A stretch of DNA of 64,000 nt from JAFLCM01 sp964510955 (GCA_964510955.1 CAZEDW010000005.1:1-64000), one strand, 5' to 3'; counted from the stretch's first letter, positions 39,191-47,826 are shown. Notes: generated by a model from the sequence alone, not told the origin. Made by a program: numbers and translations.

Positions 39191-39880
39191 ATGGCGGAGT
39201 TCGAAAAGCGGAACCGAATCAGTTCGGCACCTTCGGGTGCCATCGGCGCGGGGGCTTCTCCCGGAACCGGATCGGTGCCCTCGGGACTTCCCGCCCGTGT
39301 TCTGATCGCCGAAGACGAAAGCCTCGTCGCGACGGCGCTGAGCGCATCGGTGCGCTCCATGGGTTGCAGTGTTCTGGGGCCGGTCGCGGACGGGCACGCT
39401 GCCCTGCTTCTGGCCGAAAAGGACCTCCCGGATTTTGCCTTGCTAGATATCCGAATGCCCCTGATGGACGGGCTCACAACGGCCCAGCTGTTGTGGGACG
39501 GGCTGAAAGTTCCCTCGGCGATTGTGAGTGCTTATTCTGATCAAGCGTATGTGGCGCGGGCCCAGCAGACGGGCGTGTTCGGTTTTTTGATCAAGCCGGT
39601 TCAAGCAGACATGCTGCGTGTCGGGCTTTCGATCGCGTGGTCGAAGGCGATCGAGGCCGGCGCCCAAGCGCAGCGCGTTCAGCAACTCGACACCCTTCTA
39701 AAGAACCGTCGCACTATCGAGCGCGCCAAGTGGCACCTCGTAGAATCGCGCGGGCTCTCCGAGCCCGATGCTCACATGTACCTCCAGACCGAGGCGCGGA
39801 GTCGGCGCCGCAAGCTCATCGATGTGGCGCGTGCGCTCGTGGGCGACGAGCCGCCGGATTCGTCCCAGGAAGGGCAGTAG
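39191..39880 (+). CDS. response regulator with ANTAR RNA-binding domain
   Basis: This 229-residue protein has a receiver domain (about 35-150) with the acidic pair E41/D42, phosphorylation site D86 (LLDIRMPLMDG) and the conserved Lys in GFLIKPVQ. A short coiled linker leads to an ANTAR domain (about 165-215; RRTIERAKWHLVESRGLSEP, then AHMYLQTEARSRRRKLIDVA). ANTAR proteins bind two-hairpin RNA motifs and act as antiterminators when phosphorylated. No histidine kinase is adjacent and its RNA target is not identified. The ATG at 39191 is chosen over one 30 bases upstream. Confidence 0.9.
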   Translation: MAEFEKRNRISSAPSGAIGAGASPGTGSVPSGLPARVLIAEDESLVATALSASVRSMGCSVLGPVADGHAALLLAEKDLPDFALLDIRMPLMDGLTTAQLLWDGLKVPSAIVSAYSDQAYVARAQQTGVFGFLIKPVQADMLRVGLSIAWSKAIEAGAQAQRVQQLDTLLKNRRTIERAKWHLVESRGLSEPDAHMYLQTEARSRRRKLIDVARALVGDEPPDSSQEGQ

Positions 39881-40328
39881 GCGGTTTTTGCCTTCAGCGT
39901 GATTTGAACGACAGGGACCTTCGACCCGATCGGGGACCTGGGGATCTGACGACCTTTCAGCAAGGGCCGGTTGAGGCCCCGGGCTGCTTGGGTTGAGGGG
40001 TGCCACCCGCACCAATCCCTGACAAGGCGCCTGCCTCGGCCTCTGCATGAGCAGGGCTGTGCCCGTTCTTGCCCAACTTAACAATTTTGATGACCCACGC
40101 ACTCGCGGTGCTTCGCCATCCTTGGGGCCTCACCCCACCCGTTGTAATCAAGGCCCGATGTGGTTATGGTGTTGGCGCGGCGGGGGGCCGCGACCGGCCT
40201 TAGGCAGCTCGGTCTCACATCTGCCCAGCACGGATCCGTTGGGTTCTTAGAGCGAGCCGGTCAGACCGGCGAGAGCGCTTGGAGGAGTCGCTTTCGCGAG
40301 TCGGGCCGGTTCGCTTCTTTTTTCCGGC
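39881..40328. other. intergenic region without recognisable content
   Basis: About 450 bases lie between two convergent genes. No open frame has coding character, and I found no tRNA, repeat or clear terminator. Confidence 0.45.
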
Positions 40329-41705
40329 TCAGCTGCGCCCGGTCCGCCTGGCCACTATCTTCGCGAACGACCGCCCCCGAAGCTCTTCCAGCGTCAGCCC
40401 GGTACGCAACGCCTCGTCCTCGCTGATCGCCCCGCAGTTCAGCGCACGCAGGAAGAAGTTGAGCAGCCCCTGCCCCGTCGCCGCGTCGTCGAACACGTCG
40501 CCCACCAGCGTGGCCTGCGCCGCTTTGTCGATGAAGTTCGACAGGCGTGCCGAAGCCTGCGGGAGGCTCTCAAGGAAAAACGTGTAGAGCGCAGCGTACC
40601 GCGTCACCAGTTGAGCCGGGTGCAGGTCCCACCCCTGGTAGAAGGCGTGTACCAGCGAGTGGCGCACGTCCTGGTAGTGCAGGCGCCACGCCCGGTGCAC
40701 GCTCTGGGTGTTCTCGGTGCGCTGCTGCGGGGTCAGTGCGCCGCCGGGCGGCGCCTTGTGCGGACCCACCGGCATGATGTTGGTCGCCCCGTCCGACATC
40801 GCCACCCCCGTTCCCGCGAGCGCGACCTGCATGACGTGCCGGGCGAAATCGCACGCGGGGTGGCGCATGTGCTGGTGCTCGGCGGTGATGCGGCACGAGG
40901 CGGTGTAGTCGTACACCCCGAAATGCGCCGCCACGCACCGCCCGTGCGCCGCCGCCACCAGGCCGGGCAGCGCGCAGCGCCCGTCGGGCCCGATGATCGA
41001 CTGCGGCGTTTCGACCATCAGCTCGAGCTTGAGCGTCCCAGACGCCAGCTTGTGACGGCGCTCCAGCACCTCGAACATCGACACCACAGCGGAAACCTGC
41101 TCGGGGATGACCACCTTGGGGATCGTCACCACGAAGTTCGGCGGCAGCGCCCCGCCCGTCGCCTTCAGCAGCGCCCCGATGAACCGTTCCAGCGTCCGGG
41201 CGCTGCGCCCGCACAGCTCGTCGTTCATGGGCTTGACCCGGATCCCAACGAACGGCGGGAGCGTGCCGCCCGCGAGACCCTTTGCCACCTCGACCGCGGC
41301 GGAATCGGCGCAGGCGTCTTCCTCGGCGTCCGGCCGGTTCCCGTACCCGTCCTCGAAGTCAATCCTGAAGTCCTCGACCGCCTCGCGCTGGAGCTTCGCG
41401 GTCACACGCTGGTGAACGGTGCTGGCCAGAGCCGTCCCGGCGCCGAACCCCAGCACCGCGGCCAGGTCGTCCGGTGTCGGCGCGTACTCGCTCAACGCCC
41501 TGATCGCGAGTTCGCCCAGCCGCCTGGCAGAGTCGGCTTTGAACAGGTGCGCGCCGCCGTACACCGTGTGCACTGCCTGGCGCGCATCCGACTCCCCCGG
41601 GAAGGTCAAGGCGAACCGTCGGTTGGCAGGCCGCAGCGCCTCCAAGACACTCTCGAAAGTCTGGTGCGGGCCGTGAATCGCCTGAGCCGATTGAGAGTCC
41701 TTCAT
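40329..41705 (-). CDS. HpcH/HpaI-aldolase-like protein (DUF6986 type)
   Basis: This 458-residue cytoplasmic protein has the TIM-barrel features of the citrate-lyase-beta/HpcH-HpaI aldolase superfamily. These include a metal-site-like DFEDGYGNRPDAEEDA, an Arg in VGIRVKPMNDE, LELMVETPQSIIGPDGR with a conserved Glu, and HFGVYDYTASCRITAEHQH. The C-terminal part is longer than in classic aldolases and ends in helices. I believe it belongs to Pfam DUF6986, but could not check this. The substrate is unknown. A TAGCAT hexamer lies six bases before the ATG. Confidence 0.78.
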   Translation of the reverse strand: MKDSQSAQAIHGPHQTFESVLEALRPANRRFALTFPGESDARQAVHTVYGGAHLFKADSARRLGELAIRALSEYAPTPDDLAAVLGFGAGTALASTVHQRVTAKLQREAVEDFRIDFEDGYGNRPDAEEDACADSAAVEVAKGLAGGTLPPFVGIRVKPMNDELCGRSARTLERFIGALLKATGGALPPNFVVTIPKVVIPEQVSAVVSMFEVLERRHKLASGTLKLELMVETPQSIIGPDGRCALPGLVAAAHGRCVAAHFGVYDYTASCRITAEHQHMRHPACDFARHVMQVALAGTGVAMSDGATNIMPVGPHKAPPGGALTPQQRTENTQSVHRAWRLHYQDVRHSLVHAFYQGWDLHPAQLVTRYAALYTFFLESLPQASARLSNFIDKAAQATLVGDVFDDAATGQGLLNFFLRALNCGAISEDEALRTGLTLEELRGRSFAKIVARRTGRS

Positions 41706-41709
41706 GGCC

Positions 41710-42183
41710 TCATGCTACCTCCCGCGTGCACCCGAATCCTCGCGCGACCGTGGAATGCGGCGGCCCGAGGTCACCGCCCATGCGTGCCGACGGTTCGGCG
41801 GAAATCGTCCATGAGCCCCGCCACTGGCCGCACGCTCGATCTCGCCACGACTGGCCTGGCCGTGCGGCCAGGCGGCCGCTTGCCACAGCCGGCTCGAACA
41901 ACCCCGCGGTAACGGTCGACGCCTTCGCCGGCTGAGGGTCTCGGGACCGGGCGGCTGGATCGGCCGCGAGCAGAGCGCCCAGTTCGGACGGTTCATGCCT
42001 GCAAAGCCCAAGCTGGGCGAAGAGCTCCAACAGGAGCTCGGTCCGAGTGTGGCCATATTCCGCATGGAGGTCGTTTGAGTTCGCGAGGCGCTCGAGTCCC
42101 GCGCTGGCAAGCTTGAGCAGCTGGCCCATCTCACGGAAATCACCCCGCTGGAACGAACGGTTGGACACCGGTGGATTGAACAA
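41710..42183 (-). CDS. hypothetical protein
   Basis: I do not recognise this 157-residue protein. The first half has a plausible coding character and helical pattern (MGQLLKLASAGLERLANS, then RTELLLELFAQLGLCRHEP); the second half is low-complexity and less convincing. It ends four bases before the ATG of the aldolase-like gene on the same strand, which is operon-like. An internal ATG at about 42126 could be the true start. The alternative frame (41715-42143) has unnatural composition. Confidence 0.45.
   Translation of the reverse strand: MFNPPVSNRSFQRGDFREMGQLLKLASAGLERLANSNDLHAEYGHTRTELLLELFAQLGLCRHEPSELGALLAADPAARSRDPQPAKASTVTAGLFEPAVASGRLAARPGQSWRDRACGQWRGSWTISAEPSARMGGDLGPPHSTVARGFGCTREVA
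41712..41717 (-). promoter_or_regulatory. -10-like hexamer at leaderless spacing
   Basis: TAGCAT on the minus strand ends six bases before the ATG at 41705. It lies at the 3' end of the hypothetical gene upstream, so it would be an internal promoter if that gene is real. Confidence 0.45.
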
Positions 42184-42509
42184 CGGGTGGGTCTGGCAAA
42201 AAAGCCGTGACCAATGGAACGTGACGTGCGGCTAACCAGTGGGTTTCATCAATCGGCACTCCCGTGGCTCGTCACAGAGCCGCCGCCCCGGCCGTCGGGA
42301 TGCCCCGCTTCTCGGACTGTCACCGGCGCCGCATGGAGCGCCGACCCACGCCAAGGCTTGGGAATCGCTCGCCGATTCCTCCCAGTCGCCACAATGAGGA
42401 CCGCGCTGTCCCCTATTGGGATCAATCGCGATCCACACGGTGAAAGCGGATCTTGGCGTTGCCGATGGCTCGCCCGGGGCGCCGCCCGTGCGCCACGCGA
42501 GGTGTCCGC
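42184..42509. other. divergent intergenic region
   Basis: About 325 bases precede the PilZ-containing gene. I see no gene, repeat or convincing promoter. Confidence 0.4.
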
Positions 42510-43670
42510 ATGCCCGCACGAAGCAAGCGCGCCAACCTGACGGACCCAGAGCGGGTGCAGATTCTTGACCACCTGGACGCCCAGGAGCGCGACGGCGGAA
42601 AGAGTCCACGCCGCGCCAACGCGAGGCTCGAGTACCGCGTGCAGGATGTCCCCCTCGTCGCGGTCCATCCCGGCGGCGGCACATCGGCTTTCATTGCGTC
42701 GGGCCGCAATATCTCCTGCGGGGGAATCAGCTTGCTCGTCCCGGCGTTCCTGCACACGGGTACCGAGTCGCGCCTGGCCCTGTTCACGTCTGATGCCCGG
42801 CAGAAAGTCCTGGTCGGCAAGGTGGTGTTCTGCCGGCATATTTCCGGGCAGGTTCACGAAGTAGGCATCCGATTCAACGAGAAGATCGAGGTGTCACTCT
42901 TCTGCAGCCGGGAGGCAAAGGCGACATCGGACGACGCACGCGAAAAGGCGCTTCTTGAACCGCTGACCGGCAACGCCCTGGCGGTCTCCGCGAGCGCCGT
43001 CGACAGACGCGTGCTTTCAGGCCTCCTGAAGACAAGCGGCCTGGCCCCGACGCCCGTCGCCAGTTCCGGCGCCGCGATCGATCAGATCAAGCTGCTCGAC
43101 TACTCCGTCATCGTGTGCGACCTCGCCGGCCTCGACGTGCAGCCCGACCAGTTCACCTCTGCCGTCAGGTCTTCGGGCTATCGAGGTCCGATTGTCGGCA
43201 TCGCGCCCGCCAATTCCGCGGGCTCCGAGATCGGCGCCGGTGCGGGCAGCTTTAGTGATGTCGTTCCCAAACCGCTCGACCGTAACTCGCTCCACAAGGC
43301 CATGCGCCAGGCGGTCGAGAGCTGCCCGGCGTCGGCCGCTTCCAGCGGCCCCGTGCACAGCACGCTTAGCGCCGACACCGCCACGGCCGACGTCGTGAGG
43401 GTCTTCATCCGCCAGGCGAAGCAGAGCGCGATCGGGCTTCATCAGGCCGTCGCTGGCTCCGACACGGATACGCTTCGCAAGAGCCTGCTGGGCCTCAAGA
43501 CCATCGCCGGGGGATACGGGTTTCCCTCGCTGGTCGAGGCGTGCAAGCAGGCCCTTACCGCCATGGCAGCGCCCGGCTCCATCGCTTCCGCAGACCCCCA
43601 GCTCCGCACGGTGATTGAGCTCTGCAACCGGCTCGCGGCACCGGCGCAAGCGGCCCAAGAGGCTGCGTGA
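42510..43670 (+). CDS. PilZ - receiver - Hpt-like protein
   Basis: This 386-residue protein joins three signalling modules. A PilZ domain (about 33-130) carries both c-di-GMP motifs, R35-ANA-R39 and NISCGG (67-72). A receiver-like domain (about 155-272) has a candidate phospho-acceptor D204 (YSVIVCDLAG) and K254 (VVPKPLD). The C-terminal 100 residues resemble an Hpt four-helix domain, but the place of the phosphorylatable His appears to be Leu (SLLGLKTIAGGYGF). It lies 210 bases before motA on the same strand, so a role in c-di-GMP control of the flagellar motor is likely. It starts at MPARSKRANL. Confidence 0.82.
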   Translation: MPARSKRANLTDPERVQILDHLDAQERDGGKSPRRANARLEYRVQDVPLVAVHPGGGTSAFIASGRNISCGGISLLVPAFLHTGTESRLALFTSDARQKVLVGKVVFCRHISGQVHEVGIRFNEKIEVSLFCSREAKATSDDAREKALLEPLTGNALAVSASAVDRRVLSGLLKTSGLAPTPVASSGAAIDQIKLLDYSVIVCDLAGLDVQPDQFTSAVRSSGYRGPIVGIAPANSAGSEIGAGAGSFSDVVPKPLDRNSLHKAMRQAVESCPASAASSGPVHSTLSADTATADVVRVFIRQAKQSAIGLHQAVAGSDTDTLRKSLLGLKTIAGGYGFPSLVEACKQALTAMAAPGSIASADPQLRTVIELCNRLAAPAQAAQEAA

Positions 43671-43880
43671 GCACGCGAGATGACGGGTCTGCTTCCTCAC
43701 GGCTCAAAGTTACCGGCCCCTCGACAGCCTTCAGAACCGGTCTGGCCACGACGCCGGCGTCTCCGACCACGCCTCGCCATTCAGACCCGGTGCAGCTCAG
43801 CCGATGCTACCCGTGTCTGATTCCGCGCCCCGTTCGCGGCGCGGGTCACCGTCCGGTTGTTCAGACACGGGGTCCGTCGC

Positions 43881-44663
43881 GTGGATAAAGCCTCGCTCAT
43901 CGGGATCATCATCGGCGTCCTGTGCCTGGGCGTCGTGTTCTACGAGGTGAGCCACGGCAACTTCATGATGTTCTATTCGCTGGAAGGGATCCTCATGGTG
44001 GGTGGGGGGTCCGCCAGCGTGATCTTCATGGCGATGCCGCTGGACCGCGTGCTGCAGGTCGGCGGCTACATGAAGCGATTCCTGCTCCATAAAGGCATCA
44101 GCCCGCTCCAGACCGTCGAGCTCATGGGCAAGCTCTCCGAGAAGGCCCGGCGCGACGGCATCCTCGCCCTCGAATCCGACATGGGCGAGATCAAGGACAC
44201 GTTCCTCACCAGCGGCCTCAAGATGGCCATCGACGGCGTGGACCCCGAGAAGATCGAGGCAACCCTGCGCCTCGAGGTTGCCGCCATGCAGGAACGCCAC
44301 AAGGCGGGCAAGAAGTTCTTCGATCTCATCAAGGTCTACGGCCCCGGGTGGGGTCTGGTCGGCACGCTGGTCGGACAGGTGGCCCTGTTCGGCAAGCTCG
44401 GCTCGGGCTCGATTGAGGACATGGGCAAGTCGCTGGCCGTCGCCGTCGGCGCCACCATGTACGGCGCCATCATCGCCAACGCCGTCTGCGGCCCCATCGG
44501 CGACAAGCTCGGCATGCGCTCCAGCGAGGAGATCCTCAGCCGCGAGATGATGCTCCAGGGGATCATGTCCATCCAGGCCGGCGACAACCCGCGCGTCACC
44601 CAGGACCGCATGATGGCGTTCATCCCGCAGGTTCAGCGCGCCAAGCTGGCGAAGGCGGCGTGA
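43881..44663 (+). CDS. motA: flagellar motor stator protein MotA
   Basis: MotA and MotB form the proton (or sodium) channel of the flagellar stator. The 260-residue protein has four membrane helices: two at the N-terminus (ASLIGIIIGVLCLGVVFY; EGILMVGGGSASVIFM) and two around residues 150-205 (GPGWGLVGTLVGQVALFG; LAVAVGATMYGAIIANAV). The large cytoplasmic loop lies between, with charged residues that contact FliG. GTG at 43881 (VDKASLIG) is the natural start, since MotA/PomA proteins usually begin M-D-K-A. No other flagellar genes are in the window. Confidence 0.94.
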   Translation: MDKASLIGIIIGVLCLGVVFYEVSHGNFMMFYSLEGILMVGGGSASVIFMAMPLDRVLQVGGYMKRFLLHKGISPLQTVELMGKLSEKARRDGILALESDMGEIKDTFLTSGLKMAIDGVDPEKIEATLRLEVAAMQERHKAGKKFFDLIKVYGPGWGLVGTLVGQVALFGKLGSGSIEDMGKSLAVAVGATMYGAIIANAVCGPIGDKLGMRSSEEILSREMMLQGIMSIQAGDNPRVTQDRMMAFIPQVQRAKLAKAA

Positions 44664-44672
44664 GGAAAGCGG

Positions 44673-44726
44673 AGTCCTGAGTCCTGAAGTCCTAAGTCCT
44701 GAAGTCCTGAAGTCCTGAAGTCCTGA
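44673..44726 (+). repeat. seven-copy AGTCCTGA tandem repeat
   Basis: Seven head-to-tail units of 7-8 bases (AGTCCTGA, two of them shortened to AGTCCTG and AGTCCTA) start ten bases after the motA stop. The remaining 160 bases before motB are pyrimidine-rich and hold no gene. Confidence 0.9.
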
Positions 44727-44887
44727 TCTTCGCACTCACGTTGTTCACCTCATGCTTGGGCAGCCCCCTCTCCCTCGAACTCCGAGCCCCACGCTCTAGA
44801 TCCCGATCTCCGCTTCTTCGAAGTCAGAATCCAATCCCCACTCTGGTTCTTCTCTGTCCTCTCTGATTCCTCTGAGTTCAGCCTCTC

Positions 44888-45748
44888 ATGGCCGAAGAGC
44901 ACGCAGAACACGGTGATTCAGGGCACTCCGGGGGGCACTCCGGCGGTGGTCACGGCGGCGGCCACGGCGGGGGTCATGGCGGCGGCGCTCACGAGGAGCA
45001 CGAGGGCGCACCGGAATGGCTCATCTCGTTCGCCGACAACGTCGCCCTGCTCATGGGCTTCTTCGTCATTCTCGTCGCCATGAACATGAAAGAGCCGACC
45101 ACCGGCGGCGTCGGGGGCAAGGAGCAGAACGGCGGCATGCCCGCCTCCACCAGCCCTGAGATGCTCGACATGATCATCTCGATCCGCTCGGCGTTCAATA
45201 ACCCCGTCAGCATCGACTCCAGCGCGCCCGAAGACGCCCTGCTCGTCAAGCGACTCAAGGACAAGAAGGTCAAGCCCAGCGGCAAGGCCAACGTCAACGC
45301 CCCACCGGGCGACAAGCGCGAGGTGCAGTCGGTTCGCCCATCGACCTACAAGAAGGTCGGCGCCACGGTGGCCTTCGGCGACGGCTCCGCCGCCATGAGC
45401 TCCGAGGGCGTCACCGCGATCACGGACATCGCCACCAAGATCCGGGGCAAGAAGTACGTCGTCGAGGTCCGCGGCAACGCCTCCGCCGCCGAGACGTTCC
45501 GCAACACCGCCGAGGGCTACCGGCTGTCGTACCAAAGGGCCATGGCCGTCGCGGAGGTCCTGACCGCCAACGGCGTGAAGTGGGAGCAGATCCGAGTTGT
45601 TGCGTGCGGCGACGGCGACCGCATCGTCCCGCTCGCCTATTCCACCACCGAGCACCGCCCCAACCAGCGGGCCGAGGTCGTCATCACCGACGACGTCACC
45701 CACGACGACCCGCACGCCACCGAGGCCGCGGTCAAGGTCCCCGAGTAG
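44888..45748 (+). CDS. motB: flagellar motor stator protein MotB with His/Gly-rich N-terminus
   Basis: MotB anchors the stator to peptidoglycan. A single membrane helix (about 44-66) carries the ion-binding Asp in WLISFADNVALLMGFFVIL. The C-terminal OmpA-like domain (about 160-275) has the peptidoglycan-binding pattern (VRGNASAAETFRNTAEGYRL; NQRAEVVI). Unusually, residues 6-36 are a His/Gly-rich stretch of HSGGHSGGGHGGGH type facing the cytoplasm, which could bind metal. The gene is 224 bases after motA, farther than usual, with a repeat array between. The Asp-Asn-Val context does not settle proton versus sodium. Confidence 0.93.
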   Translation: MAEEHAEHGDSGHSGGHSGGGHGGGHGGGHGGGAHEEHEGAPEWLISFADNVALLMGFFVILVAMNMKEPTTGGVGGKEQNGGMPASTSPEMLDMIISIRSAFNNPVSIDSSAPEDALLVKRLKDKKVKPSGKANVNAPPGDKREVQSVRPSTYKKVGATVAFGDGSAAMSSEGVTAITDIATKIRGKKYVVEVRGNASAAETFRNTAEGYRLSYQRAMAVAEVLTANGVKWEQIRVVACGDGDRIVPLAYSTTEHRPNQRAEVVITDDVTHDDPHATEAAVKVPE

Positions 45749-45762
45749 CCTGCCCCATTCCA

Positions 45763-46791
45763 CTACGTCACCCTGGAGAGCGCGGCGCACGCCTCGTCGA
45801 TCTGCGCCCGCGAAACGTCCATGTGCGTCACGGCGCGGACACGCTGCGGCCCGAACGGGAGCATCCACACGCCCTGATCCTTCAAACGGGTGCAGTAGGC
45901 CGCCGCGGTCCCGCGGGTTGGCTCGACGTCGAAGATCACGATGTTGGTCTCCGCGGGCATCGCCATGCGCAGGCCCTTGGTGTTCGCGACCGCGTCCGCC
46001 AGCCGGCGCGCGTTCTCGTGGTCCTCGACGAGCCGCGCGCGGTGATGGTCCAGCGCGTGGAGCGCCGCCGCCGCGAGGATGCCGGACTGGCGCATCGCGC
46101 CGCCAAACATCTTGCGGAACCGCCTGACGCGCCCGATGAAAGCCTCGTCGCCGGCGACGGCGGACCCCACCGGCGCGCCGAGCCCTTTGGAGAAGCAGCA
46201 CGAAACGCTGTCGAAGTGCTTGGCGTAATCAGCCGGCACCAGACCCGTCGCCGCGCACGCGTTCCAGATGCGGGCGCCGTCCAGGTGCGTCCGGAGCCCC
46301 AGTTCACGCCCGCGGCCCGCCGTCCGCGACAGTTGCTCGAGCGGCCAGACGGCCCCACCGCCGCGGTTCTGGGTGTTCTCGATCACCAGGAGCCGCGACC
46401 GCGGCGCGATCGGCGATTCCGGGCGGAACAGGCGATCCACCTCGCCGACGTCGAACAACCCCCGGTCGCCCCGCGCCTCGCGCGTCATCACCCCGGACAA
46501 GGCCCCGGGCGCGCCGGTTTCATAGTGCAGGATGTGCGAGTCTTCGTGGGCAATCACCTCGTCGCCCGGCTCGGTGTGGGCCCGTATCGCGGTCTGGTTG
46601 GCCATGGTGCCCGACGGCACAAACACCGCCCCTCGCTTCCCGAGAAGCTCTGCCACACGCTGCTCCAGCCGGATGACCGTCGGGTCGTCACCCAGCACGT
46701 CGTCGCCCACCTCCGCACCCGCGATGGCGCGGCGCATGGCGGGCGTGGGGCGGGTCACGGTGTCGGAGCGGAGGTCGATGGGGCTGGGCAT
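45763..46791 (-). CDS. ltaE: low-specificity L-threonine aldolase
   Basis: This fold-type I pyridoxal-phosphate enzyme splits L-threonine or allo-threonine to glycine and acetaldehyde. The 342-residue protein has IDLRSDTVTRPTPAMR at the N-terminus, VFVPSGTMANQTA, the PLP-binding ENTQNRGGG and HLDGARIWNA. The Schiff-base lysine is K202 in CFSKGLGAPVGS. It converges on motB with a 14-base gap. A TAGCAT lies 22 bases before the ATG on the minus strand. The glycine produced could feed the GcvP encoded elsewhere in the window. Confidence 0.94.
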   Translation of the reverse strand: MPSPIDLRSDTVTRPTPAMRRAIAGAEVGDDVLGDDPTVIRLEQRVAELLGKRGAVFVPSGTMANQTAIRAHTEPGDEVIAHEDSHILHYETGAPGALSGVMTREARGDRGLFDVGEVDRLFRPESPIAPRSRLLVIENTQNRGGGAVWPLEQLSRTAGRGRELGLRTHLDGARIWNACAATGLVPADYAKHFDSVSCCFSKGLGAPVGSAVAGDEAFIGRVRRFRKMFGGAMRQSGILAAAALHALDHHRARLVEDHENARRLADAVANTKGLRMAMPAETNIVIFDVEPTRGTAAAYCTRLKDQGVWMLPFGPQRVRAVTHMDVSRAQIDEACAALSRVT

Positions 46792-46894
46792 GGGCGTTGG
46801 GAAGAGGGGAGAGATGCTACGGGTTCAGGGCGGCGCCGGCCTGCACACCCCATCCACCGGCACCTGAGACCGGTTCCACGATGCCGCTACCCCC

Positions 46895-46916
46895 AAAAAG
46901 CCCCGAGAACCTCGGG
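46895..46916 (-). terminator. intrinsic terminator-like hairpin
   Basis: Read on the minus strand, a 6 bp stem CCCGAG/CTCGGG with a GTT loop is followed by GC and TTTTT. It lies upstream of the threonine aldolase gene, so it would end a transcript from the non-coding stretch to its right. Confidence 0.55.
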
Positions 46917-47004
46917 TTCCCCAAAAACCGGCGGCTCCGATATCCCCAATCCTGCATATTCCGCGCATTCCGTCCTTGCGGAACCGCGTTCCATGCGTAT
47001 CCTT

Positions 47005-47372
47005 GTAGTGGCGACCCGTTCTTTGCACAGGGGACGGCGTAGCCCAATCGATTTGCGGGTGCCGTACCCCGGTGACGCTGGGTTCTGTCCCTCGTTCCAT
47101 CCACGGCTGGCCGTGTTTCTGGACCTTCCAGGAGACGCTGGACCGCTGTTGGTACGCCCCCGCGCCGATTCTCGCGATCGGCGGCGCTGACGCTCCGCCC
47201 ATCGCTTGCTCAGGTCGCTTGCACAGGGGCGTTCTTTGGTTCGTGCCGCCCCGCGGGTTCGCCCGCGCGGCGGTTCGGATGGGTAAGAGGGACAGGCACC
47301 CCGCGTTTGTTCAAGTATGGCCGATCTGAGTGAACCGCCCGCGGTACTCCTTGCCGCGGGCGTGTTTTTTTT
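47005..47372 (+). ncRNA. candidate non-coding RNA, about 360 nt
   Basis: A promoter (TTGCGG, 16 bases, TATCCT, ending 47003) and a strong intrinsic terminator (47336-47372) bracket a stretch without a good open frame. The region is rich in self-complementary segments, such as GCGCCGATT/GATCGGCG around 47163. I compared it by eye with RNase P RNA, tmRNA, SRP RNA and 6S RNA and found none of their hallmark motifs, so the class is unknown. It could also be a long leader or a decayed gene. Confidence 0.4.
47336..47372 (+). terminator. strong intrinsic terminator
   Basis: A 9 bp stem CGCCCGCGG/CCGCGGGCG with a nine-base loop is followed by TG and eight T. No protein gene on the plus strand ends nearby; the closest one upstream is motB, 1.6 kb away. 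Confidence 0.85.
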
Positions 47373-47517
47373 GGCTCGTGACACGCGGGATGTTGCCGCC
47401 TCGCAACACGCGGCGTGGTTCCCCGGTGCGCCGATCCGAAGGCGTCCGGAAACTCCGCGGCCCCCGCTGCGCTGCTGCCTCCACGCGCCGAGGCATGGAA
47501 GTTGTCCAGCTATCAAT

Positions 47518-47826
47518 GTGAAGACGCGGAAGTTCCATCCATGCTGGTGGCCGCTCGCCTGCACGCCTCTCCTGGCCGGCTGCGCGGCATCGTGGAACAC
47601 CGACTCACCGGGGCACGGGCGGAGCGAGGTGGTCATGCCGACCCGAGGGGTCGTCCTGGCAGAAGCCCTCAGCCCGGATCAGCCCGCCGACCGGTTCGAG
47701 TTCGGCCGCAACGACGAGGCCCTGGGAGTGGTCCACCCCCAGCCGCTGCTGGCGACCCGTTCCTGGCCGCAGCCGGTGCGCCCGGCGGAGCGACGGATCC
47801 GGTTCTCTGATTGGCAACAGCGGTAG
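47518..47826 (+). CDS. small predicted lipoprotein
   Basis: Reading from the GTG at 47518 gives a 102-residue protein with a basic N-terminus (MKTRKFHPCWWPLACT) and a lipobox LLAGC that places the lipidated cysteine at about residue 21. The mature part is short, polar and proline-rich (SEVVMPTRGVVLAEALSPDQ; RRIRFSDWQQR). I do not recognise it. The open frame extends upstream, but the signal sequence only makes sense from this GTG. The Shine-Dalgarno sequence is weak. Confidence 0.62.
   Translation: MKTRKFHPCWWPLACTPLLAGCAASWNTDSPGHGRSEVVMPTRGVVLAEALSPDQPADRFEFGRNDEALGVVHPQPLLATRSWPQPVRPAERRIRFSDWQQR

Larger units (their letters stand above)
46792..47517. other. long non-coding region with transcription signals on both strands
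   Basis: About 725 bases hold no convincing gene. On the plus strand TTGCGG (46976-46981) and TATCCT (46998-47003) form a promoter, and a strong terminator lies at 47336-47372. On the minus strand a terminator-like hairpin lies at 46895-46916. The motif TTGCACAGGGG occurs twice (about 47023 and 47218). Confidence 0.6.

Noticed and set aside
41715..42143. 142-codon alternative frame within the hypothetical gene
   Set aside because: Its Ser/Arg/Pro-heavy composition is unnatural, and the overlapping frame 41710-42183 looks more like protein.
47005..47372. RNase P RNA, tmRNA, SRP RNA or 6S RNA
   Set aside because: Hallmarks such as GAGGAAAGTCC, ACAGAA...GGCTTA, a CCA-ending tRNA-like end or the SRP GGAAG loop context were looked for on both strands and not found in a consistent arrangement.
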